NCBI RefSeq assembly: GCF_004364345.1 | Contig: NZ_SOCA01000001.1 | Coordinates: 248,001 to 312,000 of the forward strand | Length of the DNA: 64,000 bases | Reading direction: 5' to 3' | Source of the DNA: Prosthecobacter fusiformis | GTDB taxonomy: Bacteria; Verrucomicrobiota; Verrucomicrobiia; Verrucomicrobiales; Verrucomicrobiaceae | Shown here: one piece after another, positions 8,192 through 17,134 of the stretch | Layout: each line of letters starts with the position of its first letter | How positions within the stretch are numbered: the stretch's first letter is position 1 | Program-made: the position numbers and the translations under genes | Notes under the pieces: model-generated | What the model was told of the DNA's origin: nothing | Database searches by the model: none | Seen by the model: the letters and a program-made list of their open reading frames with translations, nothing else

Positions 8192-10531
8192 TCAGGCTTT
8201 CACAGGTTTCTCCGCACGCAGTTTCCTGGCCGCAGCCACCAGATGCAGGAGGGCAGGCTTCACCTCCGCCCAGCCACGGGTTTTTAAACCGCAGTCCGGG
8301 TTGATCCAAAGCTGCGCACGCGGAATCACCGCCTCCGCTTTGCGCATCAGGTTCACCATTTCATCCACACTCGGGATGCGTGGTGAATGGATGTCATACA
8401 CCCCCGGCCCGATCTCGTTGGGATACTTGAAGTCCACAAACGCCTCCAGCAATTCCATGTTGGAGCGGGACGTCTCGATCGTGATCACATCCGCATCCAG
8501 TGCTGCGATGGCATCAATGATATCGTTGAACTCCGCATAGCACATATGCGTATGGATCTGCGTCTCATCCCGCACCCCGCTCGCACAAAGGCGGAAGGCC
8601 CCCACCGCCCAGTCCAGGTAGGCAGCCCAGTCACTCCGGCGCAGCGGCAGCCCCTCCCGGATCGCCGGTTCATCAATCTGGATGGCAGCGATGCCCGCAG
8701 CTTCCAGATCCGTCACCTCATCCCGGATAGCCAGGGCGATCTGCCGCGTCGTTTCTGAGCGCGGCTGGTCATCCCGCACAAAGCTCCATTGCAGGATCGT
8801 CACCGGACCTGTCAGCATGCCCTTCATCGGACGCTCCGTCAGGGATTGTGCAAACTCGGACCACCGCACCGTCATCGGCACCGGACGGCTCACATCGCCA
8901 AAGATCACCGGCGGCTTCACATAGCGAGAACCATAGCTCTGCACCCAGCCGTTTTGCGTGAAGGCAAAACCCTCCAGTTGCTCGCCAAAATACTCCACCA
9001 TGTCATTCCGCTCGAATTCCCCATGCACAGGCATGTCGATGCCTGCCTCATCCTGGAAGGCGACACAATGCCGGATCTCCTGCTGGAGAAACACCTCATA
9101 AGATTCCGTACTCAGTTCACCTTTTTTCCAGCGCGCACGCATCGCCCGCACCTCCGCCGTCTGCGGAAAGGAGCCAATGGTCGTCGTCGGAAATTCCGGC
9201 AGTTGCAGCTTCCTACTCTGCACGGCTTGCCGCTGCGCAAATGGGCTCTGCCGGTTATAATCACCAGCCTTCACTCCCAGCAGCCGCGCCTTCACCTCCG
9301 CACGGTGAATACGTCCACTTTCCCGGCGGGAGCGGATCGCATCCTGGTTCACCTTCAGCACCTCATCATCACCACGGCCTTGCACAAAGCGGCCCAGCGT
9401 CACCACCTCATCCAGCTTCTGGTCAGCAAAAGCCATCCACTCCTTCAGTTCCGCATCCAGCCCTGGCTCATTGGCCAGCGTCAAAGGTGAATGCTGAAGC
9501 GAGCATGATGGAGCCACCCACAGGCGCTCCGCCCCCACCGCCGCTTTCGCTTTATCTAACAGAGCCAGTGATCCCGTGAAATCATTCTTCCAGATGTTGC
9601 GTCCATCCACCACCCCCAGGGACAGGATCTTGTCCTGAGGAAAACCGGCCAAGATTTCATCCAGTTCACCTCCACCTCGCACCGCATCAAAGTGCAGCGC
9701 CTGCACGGGCAGGGAAAGGAACAGCGGCAGGTTCTCCCGCAGCTCGCTAAAGTAACTCGTGACCAGGATCTTCAAACCCGGTGCCGCCTTGCCCAGGCGC
9801 GCCCACACCTCCAGCACCGCATCCCTCTGCGCCGCCGAAAGATCCAGGCCGAAGACAGGCTCATCAATCTGCACCCACTCCGCCCCCAGCGAGGCCAGCC
9901 GCTGCAAGATCTCCTCATAAACATCCGCCAGCCCACCCAGCAGGCTGAAACGATCAAAATCCTCACTGCCTGTGCCCTGCACCTTGCCTAACGAAAGGTA
10001 TGTCACCGGACCTGGCAGCACCGGCTTGAGCCGATAACCCAGCGCCTGCGCTTCCTGAAACTCACGAAAGACCTTGTCTCCCACCAGTTTGAAAACCGTC
10101 TCCGCCTGGAATTCCGGCACCAGGTAATGGTAGTTCGTATCGAACCACTTCGTCATCTCACAAGCGAACGCAGGCTGGTGAGTGCATCCCGCATCACAGG
10201 AATCATGCGCCTCACCTCGGGAACCTCGCGCCATCAGGAAAAGCGTGTCCAGGTCCATCCCCTCCCCCTTCCAGCCAAAGCGTGGCGGGACGTTGCCGAT
10301 CAGACAGGAAAAATCCAGCATCTGGTCATAAAACGTGAAGTCATTGCAGGGAATGAGATCAATGCCCGCCGCCTTCTGTGTAGCCCAGCCCTGCTCTCGC
10401 AGTTTCCTTCCTGCAGCCTCCAGCTCCTCGCCAGAAAGGCGGCCATGCCAGTAGGATTCCGTGGCTTTTTTCAGTTCGCGTTGCTGCCCGATTCGTGGGT
10501 AACCCAGGTTGTGTGTGTAGATGTCGCTCAT
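8192..10531 (-). CDS. metE: Cobalamin-independent methionine synthase
   Basis: The protein has 779 residues, full length for MetE. It transfers the methyl group of 5-methyl-THF-polyglutamate to homocysteine. The zinc ligands are visible in the C-terminal barrel: His662 and Cys664 (THMCYAEF) and Cys747 (NPDCGLKTRGW); the acidic ligand lies between them. The N-terminal barrel begins HNLGYPRIG. The start at 10531 (MSDIYTHNLGYP) fits the family; an upstream in-frame ATG would read through the promoter. metF follows after 5 bp. A MetR-like operator and promoter lie immediately upstream. Confidence 0.97.
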   Translation of the reverse strand: MSDIYTHNLGYPRIGQQRELKKATESYWHGRLSGEELEAAGRKLREQGWATQKAAGIDLIPCNDFTFYDQMLDFSCLIGNVPPRFGWKGEGMDLDTLFLMARGSRGEAHDSCDAGCTHQPAFACEMTKWFDTNYHYLVPEFQAETVFKLVGDKVFREFQEAQALGYRLKPVLPGPVTYLSLGKVQGTGSEDFDRFSLLGGLADVYEEILQRLASLGAEWVQIDEPVFGLDLSAAQRDAVLEVWARLGKAAPGLKILVTSYFSELRENLPLFLSLPVQALHFDAVRGGGELDEILAGFPQDKILSLGVVDGRNIWKNDFTGSLALLDKAKAAVGAERLWVAPSCSLQHSPLTLANEPGLDAELKEWMAFADQKLDEVVTLGRFVQGRGDDEVLKVNQDAIRSRRESGRIHRAEVKARLLGVKAGDYNRQSPFAQRQAVQSRKLQLPEFPTTTIGSFPQTAEVRAMRARWKKGELSTESYEVFLQQEIRHCVAFQDEAGIDMPVHGEFERNDMVEYFGEQLEGFAFTQNGWVQSYGSRYVKPPVIFGDVSRPVPMTVRWSEFAQSLTERPMKGMLTGPVTILQWSFVRDDQPRSETTRQIALAIRDEVTDLEAAGIAAIQIDEPAIREGLPLRRSDWAAYLDWAVGAFRLCASGVRDETQIHTHMCYAEFNDIIDAIAALDADVITIETSRSNMELLEAFVDFKYPNEIGPGVYDIHSPRIPSVDEMVNLMRKAEAVIPRAQLWINPDCGLKTRGWAEVKPALLHLVAAARKLRAEKPVKA

Positions 10532-10558
10532 GGCGACAAAACAACTATCGCCAGTTCC

Positions 10559-10587
10559 AATATAAACAATCCACAGAGTTTTGTGGA
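10559..10587 (-). promoter_or_regulatory. Candidate metE promoter
   Basis: On the minus strand, TCCACA (10587-10582; four of six bases match the -35 consensus) is followed by a 17-bp spacer and TATATT (10564-10559). Transcription would start near 10552, about 20 nt before the metE ATG. A weak -35 touching a palindrome is the usual layout of a LysR-activated promoter. Confidence 0.45.
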
Positions 10588-10610
10588 TCATCATTCAAAT
10601 CATTGATGAT
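10587..10610. promoter_or_regulatory. Candidate MetR operator upstream of metE
   Basis: A perfect 7-bp inverted repeat, ATCATCA and TGATGAT, spans a 10-bp centre. Within it, TCAATGATTTGAA on the minus strand fits the T-N11-A pattern of LysR-family sites. It abuts the putative -35 of metE, and a MetR homologue is encoded 1.1 kb away. It does not match the enterobacterial TGAA-N5-TTCA consensus, so the link to MetR is inferred from position and symmetry. Confidence 0.4.
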
Positions 10611-10656
10611 GAATCCACCCCTCCTCACCCACTAGCAGTCGTGTTTTGCCCCTGTT

Positions 10657-11604
10657 TTACGGCTGACCAGGAGGCAGCGGATCTAATGAAATTGTCTCAG
10701 CCGCTGGCGCAAGGCCACCCAGAGGCATCTCCGTGGTCGGCACAACCACCGCATCCTCAGGATGCACTGTGGCCGCCGCGACAGGCTGGTTCCTGGCCTC
10801 ATACTGAATGAGCTGGGAGACCGTGACAAAATGATACCCCTGCCGCTTCATTTCATCCAGGAGCGCAGGCATCGCATTCACCGTGGTTTCATGAATGTCA
10901 TGGCAGAGGATGATAGAGCCGGCCTTGCTCATGCTCAAAATTCGGTCATGCACTTTTTCCACCTTGCGCGGGGACTGCCAGTCCTGCGGATCCACATCCC
11001 AGAGGATGGTGGCATAACCAAAAACATCGCGAATCCGTTTACGCTGGGACAGCCTTGCCTGGCCATAAGGCGGACGATAGAGCACCGGCACCCGGCCACA
11101 GGCAGCGATGATGGCATCATGCGTGCGGCGCATCTGGGATTCCACACTCTCCGTCCCCAGAGAAGTCAGCAAAGGGTGCGACCAGCTATGGTTGGCCACC
11201 TCATGCCCCTCCTCCACCATCCGGCGTACAATCTGTGGAAAGGCCTTCACATTCCTGCCCACCATGAAAAAAGTCGCCTTGATGTTCCGGTCCCGCAGCG
11301 TGTCCAGAAGACGCGGCGTAAAGTCCGGATGCGGCCCGTCATCAAACGTTATGGCCACCACTTTTTCAGGCACTTCACAGCGTGTATAGACCGTTTGAAA
11401 CTCCTCTGGCAGGCTCCTCGGCAGTTCTTCCAGGGCTGACTCCAGCCCCAGATTCGGCATCGGCTCATCCACCGGGATTGCCTTCAGGATGACCTCCTTG
11501 GGCGGCTCAGTCCCCGCAGCCACGTTCACCTCAGGCACCTGTGCCCAGGAGGTATAAGCTGGGATCAAAATAGAAATCAGGAGATAGCGGCCAAGCGAAG
11601 TCAT
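10657..11604 (-). CDS. Exported polysaccharide deacetylase (NodB family)
   Basis: The protein has 315 residues from the ATG at 11604 (MTSLGRYLLISILIPAYTSWA), a signal peptide. The NodB domain (about 85-275) has the metal/catalytic motifs in order: TFDDGPHPD, NHSWSHP, RPPYGQ, WDVDPQDW and ILCHDIH. These residues support a metal-dependent hydrolase that removes N- or O-acetyl groups from peptidoglycan, chitooligomers or exopolysaccharide; the substrate cannot be told. It sits between metE and the divergent metR with no evident tie to methionine. About 125 bp separate it from metE. Confidence 0.88.
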   Translation of the reverse strand: MTSLGRYLLISILIPAYTSWAQVPEVNVAAGTEPPKEVILKAIPVDEPMPNLGLESALEELPRSLPEEFQTVYTRCEVPEKVVAITFDDGPHPDFTPRLLDTLRDRNIKATFFMVGRNVKAFPQIVRRMVEEGHEVANHSWSHPLLTSLGTESVESQMRRTHDAIIAACGRVPVLYRPPYGQARLSQRKRIRDVFGYATILWDVDPQDWQSPRKVEKVHDRILSMSKAGSIILCHDIHETTVNAMPALLDEMKRQGYHFVTVSQLIQYEARNQPVAAATVHPEDAVVVPTTEMPLGGLAPAAETISLDPLPPGQP

Positions 11605-11707
11605 GTCGAGGGGTGTCACCAAAGAACATAAACAGGCATCTGGCGAGCAGTTGTACTTTTTTTCCAGCTCCTTCCTGGATCATTCTCTGGCCGGGCTATG
11701 ATGCAGC

Positions 11708-12631
11708 ATGCTCGAAGTCCGCCACCTCCAGGCTCTCATCGCCCTTTCTGAAACCGGCAACTTGTCCAAAGCAGGCCGTCGCCTCCACCTTTCCCAGCCC
11801 GCCCTCTCCCATCAGATCAAAGCCGTCGAGGAACACCTCGGCGTGGAGCTTTTCCAGCGCAAAAGCAGCCCCCTCCGCCTCAGTCCCGCAGGTGAACGTT
11901 TGTTAGGCAGCGCCTACGACGTCATCAAAACCATGCAGCAATGTGAGCGCGACGTCGCCCGCATCGCCGAAGGCAAGGCCGGCCAGCTCAGGATCGCCGT
12001 CGAATGCCATTCCTGCTTCGACTGGCTCATGCCCGCCATGGATACCTTTCGTGAATCATGGCCTGAGGTGGAAATGGACCTCGTCTCCGGCTTCCAGCCC
12101 GACCCCACCGGCCTCCTGCTGGAAGATCAGGCAGATCTCGTCATCGTCTCCAAAGCCCCTTCACGCAAAGACGTCGTCTATCACCCCCTCTTCCGTTACG
12201 AAGTCCTCGCTCTGCTCGCCCGTAAACATCCCCTCACTCGCAAGACCTTCCTCACCGCGCAGGACTTCGCCAAAGAAACCCTCATCACCTACCCCATCCC
12301 CGATGACCGCATCGACATCGTGCGTGAAGTCCTCGGCCCCGTCGGTGTCAATCCCGTGCGCCGCACCGCCATGCTCACCGTCGCCATTCTTCAGCTCGTC
12401 GCCAGCCATCGTGGCATCGCCGCCATGCCTGGCTGGGCTGTGCAGCCTTATCTGGAAAAAGGCTATGTCGAATCCCGCCCTGTGCGCAAACAGGGCCTCT
12501 TCGCCAACCTCCACGCCGCCACCACCCGCAGCCTCTCCCAGACCGCCTACATGAAAGAGTTCATCTCCGTCATGAAGAAAGTCAGCTTCGATAGCCTCAA
12601 ACGCATCGCCCCCGTCGGCGCGGACGCTTAG
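11708..12631 (+). CDS. metR: LysR-type regulator of methionine genes, MetR-like
   Basis: The protein has 307 residues. An N-terminal winged HTH (1-65, VRHLQALIALSETGNLSKAG...) is followed by a LysR effector domain. The segment LRIAVECHSCFDWLMPAM and the later WPEVEMDLVSG closely match MetR of enterobacteria, more than a generic LysR protein. MetR there binds homocysteine and activates metE and metF. Here metE-metF lie close by, with a palindrome next to the metE promoter. The gene is divergent from the deacetylase over about 100 bp. Confidence 0.88.
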   Translation: MLEVRHLQALIALSETGNLSKAGRRLHLSQPALSHQIKAVEEHLGVELFQRKSSPLRLSPAGERLLGSAYDVIKTMQQCERDVARIAEGKAGQLRIAVECHSCFDWLMPAMDTFRESWPEVEMDLVSGFQPDPTGLLLEDQADLVIVSKAPSRKDVVYHPLFRYEVLALLARKHPLTRKTFLTAQDFAKETLITYPIPDDRIDIVREVLGPVGVNPVRRTAMLTVAILQLVASHRGIAAMPGWAVQPYLEKGYVESRPVRKQGLFANLHAATTRSLSQTAYMKEFISVMKKVSFDSLKRIAPVGADA

Positions 12632-12637
12632 ACCGCC

Positions 12638-13855
12638 TCACTTCACATCCCGCCACAGCCAGGTCAGCGCCTCTGGCAGATGCGGAGCCATGCCACGGCT
12701 GCCATGGAAGCACTCCGTCCAGTCCACCCTGTAGTCATAATTCATGTACTTCAGGCTCGCTTCCATCATCCGGTTCGCCAGCGGCCAGTTGCCAAATTTG
12801 TTATCCAGGTCATTCACCCCATCCAGCAGATACACCCGGATCGGCTTCCGCTCCGTCACCCGCAGCAGATACGGATACGCATTGCCACCACGGATGTCCA
12901 CAAACGTGCCCACCCAGCTCAGCACCTTGTGAAATTTGTCAGGCCGTTCCCATGCCGCCGTAAACGCACAAATGCCGCCGGAGGACCCTCCCGCAAGGCC
13001 CCTGGCCTCAGGCTCCTGGCGGAATTTCACTCCATAACGCTTCTCCACCTCAGGCAGAATCTCCGTGAGCAAAAACCGACTGTAGGCATCCCCTAGGCTG
13101 TCATACTCAGCCCCCCGGTTCGCCGCCTTTTCTCCAGGCTTTTGGTTAGGCCTGCGGCCCGGATCAATAAAGACCCCAATCGTCACCGGCATCTTCTTTT
13201 GGTGGATTAGGTTATCGAAGACCGTGCTCGCCCGCATGGATCCCTTTGGGTCCACATGTCGCCCGCCATCCTGCCACACCATCAGGCACGCCTCCTCGCC
13301 CGCCTTATACTGCTGCGGGATATACACCGTCACCCCACGATGCGTCTCCGGGAAAACCTGGCTCTCATTCCAGTCAAACTTCTCCAGCTTCCCCACCGGC
13401 ACCCCCGCCTGCGGCTCACTGTCCGCCGTGTATTCATAATGCTCCAGGTGCACCATGCCAGCCACCCGCGCCATTCCCTCCACCTCGATGCGGTAGTTAA
13501 ACTCCTGAAAATTCGCCATCTTCTGCACCAGCACTTGCAGCCCGTCATCCCCCACCCGCACCATTTCACCGATCAGCGTCCCATTCCCCCGCACCACCCG
13601 TGCCGCGCCCATGTCCATGATCGCCCAGGCCACCGTCGTTCTCTCCACCTTCGTTCCGGGCTTGCCCTTCAGCAGATTCTGTTTTCCAAACAGGCGCACC
13701 ACATCGTTATGGATCTTCTCCAGCTGACTCGCATCAGGAGAAGCTGCCAGCGCCTGCTGGATCTTCACCGGCGATGACAGAGGAGCAGGCACAGGCCCCT
13801 GGGCTTGGAGAGCAGAACAAAAGGCAAGAGTATATAAAAGCGGACGCCAAAACAT
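12638..13855 (-). CDS. Exported esterase of the enterochelin-esterase type
   Basis: The protein has 405 residues from the ATG at 13855; a TTG two codons earlier is possible. It has a short signal peptide (LLYTLAFCSALQAQ). The C-terminal alpha/beta-hydrolase domain (about 180-400) has the nucleophile elbow GGSSGG, a candidate Asp in LLDGVNDLDN and a candidate His near the C-terminus (CFHGSRGMAPH). The ~170-residue N-terminal part resembles the beta-rich cap of Fes/IroE-like esterases. Homologues in PVC bacteria are often called enterochelin esterase, but no siderophore genes are nearby, so a carbohydrate ester is equally possible. It is convergent with metR, 6 bp away. Confidence 0.75.
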   Translation of the reverse strand: MFWRPLLYTLAFCSALQAQGPVPAPLSSPVKIQQALAASPDASQLEKIHNDVVRLFGKQNLLKGKPGTKVERTTVAWAIMDMGAARVVRGNGTLIGEMVRVGDDGLQVLVQKMANFQEFNYRIEVEGMARVAGMVHLEHYEYTADSEPQAGVPVGKLEKFDWNESQVFPETHRGVTVYIPQQYKAGEEACLMVWQDGGRHVDPKGSMRASTVFDNLIHQKKMPVTIGVFIDPGRRPNQKPGEKAANRGAEYDSLGDAYSRFLLTEILPEVEKRYGVKFRQEPEARGLAGGSSGGICAFTAAWERPDKFHKVLSWVGTFVDIRGGNAYPYLLRVTERKPIRVYLLDGVNDLDNKFGNWPLANRMMEASLKYMNYDYRVDWTECFHGSRGMAPHLPEALTWLWRDVK

Positions 13856-13959
13856 GGCCAACTAAACGCCCGCAATCCCCAACCCTTTCGATGAATCCAA
13901 CGCCTGCGTGCAGAGATTCACCAAGCCTTTCTCTCCCCACACGCCCAGCCCCTTCATCA

Positions 13960-16900
13960 TCAATGCGTCTCCGCCTTCGGGACCGGCTCTTCCACCTTCG
14001 GTGCCCCGCTGATTTTTTCCGCCAGCGTCTGCACCATCACATACAGCCACGGGATAAAAAACACCCCGATCACCGTCGCCGCCGTCATGCCAAAGCACAC
14101 CGCCGTCCCCAGGCTTTGCCGGCTCGCTGCACCCGCACCACTGGATAGCACCAGCGGCACCACCCCCAGGATAAACGCCAGCGAGGTCATCACAATCGGC
14201 CTCAATCTGAGCTTCGCCCCTTCCAGTGCCGCCTCCTGGATACTCATGCCCTCCTCACGCCTCGTGCGCGCAAATTCCACAATCAAAATCGCATTTTTCG
14301 CCGCCAACCCCAGCAGCATCACCAGGCCGATCTGCACATACACATCATTCGTCAGCCCCCGCAGCCACGCCGCCATAAACGCCCCAAAGATACCAATAGG
14401 CAGCCCAAACAGCACCGCAAAAGGCACCGCCCAGCTTTCATACTGCGCCGCCAGCACCAGGAAAACAAAGAGCAGCGCCAGGCCAAAAATCGTTGTCTGC
14501 TGCCCCGATGCCTCTTTCTCCTGCAGCGCCGTTCCCGTCCACTCATAGCCATACCCTTCCGGCAGATGTTTCTTCGCCAGATCCTCCATCGCAGTGATGA
14601 CCTGCCCAGAGCTCACCCCCGGTTTCCCCGTCGCACTGATCTCCGCCGTCCGGTACACATTGTAATGCGGCAGCAGGTCAGACCCCGTGACCGTCTCCAC
14701 CTTCGCAAACGTGCTGAACGGCACCATGCCCCCTTCCGCATTGCGCGTATAGATCCCGTAAATGTCCTCAGGCTTCATCCGGTATTCCGGCTCCGCCTGT
14801 ACCTTCACTTGAAAACTCCGCCCAAACAGCGTCAGGTCATTCACATAGATACCCCCTAGATACGCCTGCAAGGATGAGAACACCCCGTCCAGCGGGATAC
14901 CCAGCGTCTTGATTTTATCCCGGTCGAGCTCCACAAAAGTCTGCGGCACCCGCGTACTATAAAAGCTAAAGACGCGCGCCAGTTGCGGATGCTCCGCCGC
15001 TGCTCCTAGAAACTGGTCCGCCACCCCCTGCAATTGCTGCGGCGTCCCCCCGCTCCGGTCCTGGAGTTCAAACTGCACCCCTCCCGCATTCCCCAGCCCC
15101 TGGATCGGCGGCGGTGCCGTCGGGATCACCATCCCCTCCGGGATCTGGCTCACTCTCGCAAAAATTGAAGGCACAAGCTGCCCCACCTGCATGGACGGAT
15201 CCGTCCGCTCCTTCCAGTCCTTCAGCGAAACAATGCACACACCAGCGCTCGAGCTCCGCGCACCACTGAGCAAATTCAGCCCGCCGATCGTGATCACATC
15301 CTTCACCCCCGGTGTTTTTCCCAGGATGTCCTCCACCTTCCTCAGCACCTTGTCCGTCCTCTCCTGCGAGGCCCCGTCCGGCAGCGTCGTGATCACAAAC
15401 ATATACCCCATGTCCTCATCCGGCAGGAACGACGTCGGCAGCCGGTTCAGCAGCCCGATGATCCCCGTATAAATCCCCAGTAGCAGCACCGCCGCGATCA
15501 CCGCATACCGCATCATCCACCGGCATATCTTCACATAGCTTCCCGTCAGCCGGTCAAACCAGCGGTTAAAAACACCCAGCAGCCGCCCCATCGGCCCCTT
15601 CGTCTCTTTTCTTGGCCGCAAAAGCATTACACACAGCGCCGGCGTCAGCGAAAGCGCCACCAGCGCCGAAAGAATCACCGAGACAGACAACGTCATCGCA
15701 AACTGCTGATACAACTTCCCCGTGATCCCTCCCATGAAGGACACCGGCACAAACACCGAGCACAGCACCAGCGCGATGGCGATCACGGGCCCGGAAACCT
15801 CATCCATCGCCTTCTTCGTCGCCTCCAGCGGACTCAGCCCATGCTCGATGTGATGCTCCACCGCCTCCACCACCACGATCGCATCATCCACCACGATCCC
15901 GATCGCCAGCACCAGCGCGAACAGCGTCAGCGTATTGATCGTAAAACCCAGCGCGCCAAACAGCGCAAACGTTCCGATCAGCGAAACCGGCACCGCCAGC
16001 ATCGGGATGAACGTCGCACGCCAGTTCCCCAAAAAGATAAACACCACTAGCACCACCAGTACAAACGCCTCCGCCAGCGTATGCATCACCTCCTCCAAAG
16101 AGGCCGTCACAAAAAGCGTCGTGTCAAAGCTCACCTTCGCCACCATTCCCGGCGGAAAGCTCTTCGAAAGCTCCTCCATCCGCTCCCTGCACGCCACCGC
16201 CGTATCCAGCGCATTCGCCGTCGGCAGTTGAAAAATACCGATCAACGCCGCCGGAGATCCATTGATCCTCCCAAAGCTCGCATAGTCTTTCCCTCCCAGC
16301 TCCGTACGCGCCACATCACGCAGCCGCACCACCGTGCCGTCCGTCAGCGTCGTGATCACGATCTCGCCAAATTCCTCCGCATTCACCAGCCGCCCCCTCA
16401 CATTCACAGAGTACTGAAATTCCGTCCCCTTCTCCGCCGGTGGCGCACCGATCTGCCCCGCCGCCGCTTGGATGTTCTGCTCCTGCAGCGCCCTCGTCAC
16501 ATCCGTCGCCGTCAGGCCCAGGTTCGCCAGCTTGTCCGGCTGCAGCCACACCCGCATGGAGTAATCCTTCTGCGTGAAAATGTTCACCGCTCCCACCCCC
16601 GGCACACGCGCCATCTGCGGCTGCAAATTCAGGAATGCATAGTTATTTAGGAACAGGTCATCATACTCGCCGTTCTCAGAACTCACCGCAAACACCAGCA
16701 GCATGTCCGGGGATTGTTTCGTCACCGTGATCCCGTTCTTCACCACATCCGCTGGCAATCTTGATTGCGCACGCGCCACCCGGTTCTGCACATCCACCGC
16801 CGCGTCATCGATGTTTTTCCCCACTCGGAAAGTCACCTTGATGCTGCACTGCCCGTCACTCGTACTCCCGCTGGACATATACAGCATGTCCTCCGCCCCG

Positions 16901-17109
16901 TTGATCTCCTGCTCCAGCGGAGACGTCACCGTCTCCTCCACCACCTGCGAGCTCGCCCCCGGATACACCGCCGTCACCTGGATCGTCGGCGGCGTCATGT
17001 TCGGGTAGCGGGCGATAGGCAGCCCCGTCAGCCCCAGCCACCCCACCAGCACGATGAGGATGGACAGCACCATCGCGAAGACGCGGCGTTTGATAAAGAA
17101 ATGAGCCAT
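13960..17109 (-). CDS. RND multidrug efflux permease (AcrB/MexB type)
   Basis: The protein has 1049 residues, normal for the HAE-1 family. It is a trimeric inner-membrane proton/drug antiporter with twelve membrane helices and two large periplasmic loops. TM4 carries the Asp408-Asp409 pair (VVDDAIVVVE), matching AcrB Asp407/Asp408 in proton relay. The N-terminus FFIKRRVFAMVLSI is typical. It follows the adaptor gene after 25 bp in the same direction. No outer-membrane factor or TetR repressor is in the window, so the pump presumably uses a TolC-like channel encoded elsewhere. Confidence 0.95.
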   Translation of the reverse strand: MAHFFIKRRVFAMVLSILIVLVGWLGLTGLPIARYPNMTPPTIQVTAVYPGASSQVVEETVTSPLEQEINGAEDMLYMSSGSTSDGQCSIKVTFRVGKNIDDAAVDVQNRVARAQSRLPADVVKNGITVTKQSPDMLLVFAVSSENGEYDDLFLNNYAFLNLQPQMARVPGVGAVNIFTQKDYSMRVWLQPDKLANLGLTATDVTRALQEQNIQAAAGQIGAPPAEKGTEFQYSVNVRGRLVNAEEFGEIVITTLTDGTVVRLRDVARTELGGKDYASFGRINGSPAALIGIFQLPTANALDTAVACRERMEELSKSFPPGMVAKVSFDTTLFVTASLEEVMHTLAEAFVLVVLVVFIFLGNWRATFIPMLAVPVSLIGTFALFGALGFTINTLTLFALVLAIGIVVDDAIVVVEAVEHHIEHGLSPLEATKKAMDEVSGPVIAIALVLCSVFVPVSFMGGITGKLYQQFAMTLSVSVILSALVALSLTPALCVMLLRPRKETKGPMGRLLGVFNRWFDRLTGSYVKICRWMMRYAVIAAVLLLGIYTGIIGLLNRLPTSFLPDEDMGYMFVITTLPDGASQERTDKVLRKVEDILGKTPGVKDVITIGGLNLLSGARSSSAGVCIVSLKDWKERTDPSMQVGQLVPSIFARVSQIPEGMVIPTAPPPIQGLGNAGGVQFELQDRSGGTPQQLQGVADQFLGAAAEHPQLARVFSFYSTRVPQTFVELDRDKIKTLGIPLDGVFSSLQAYLGGIYVNDLTLFGRSFQVKVQAEPEYRMKPEDIYGIYTRNAEGGMVPFSTFAKVETVTGSDLLPHYNVYRTAEISATGKPGVSSGQVITAMEDLAKKHLPEGYGYEWTGTALQEKEASGQQTTIFGLALLFVFLVLAAQYESWAVPFAVLFGLPIGIFGAFMAAWLRGLTNDVYVQIGLVMLLGLAAKNAILIVEFARTRREEGMSIQEAALEGAKLRLRPIVMTSLAFILGVVPLVLSSGAGAASRQSLGTAVCFGMTAATVIGVFFIPWLYVMVQTLAEKISGAPKVEEPVPKAETH

Positions 17110-17134
17110 AGCGTGGGTTCTCCGGCGGATGGTT

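Noticed and set aside
10532-10656. A cobalamin or SAM riboswitch before metE
   Set aside because: The 125-bp gap lacks the conserved cores and length; a MetR-type promoter explains it better.
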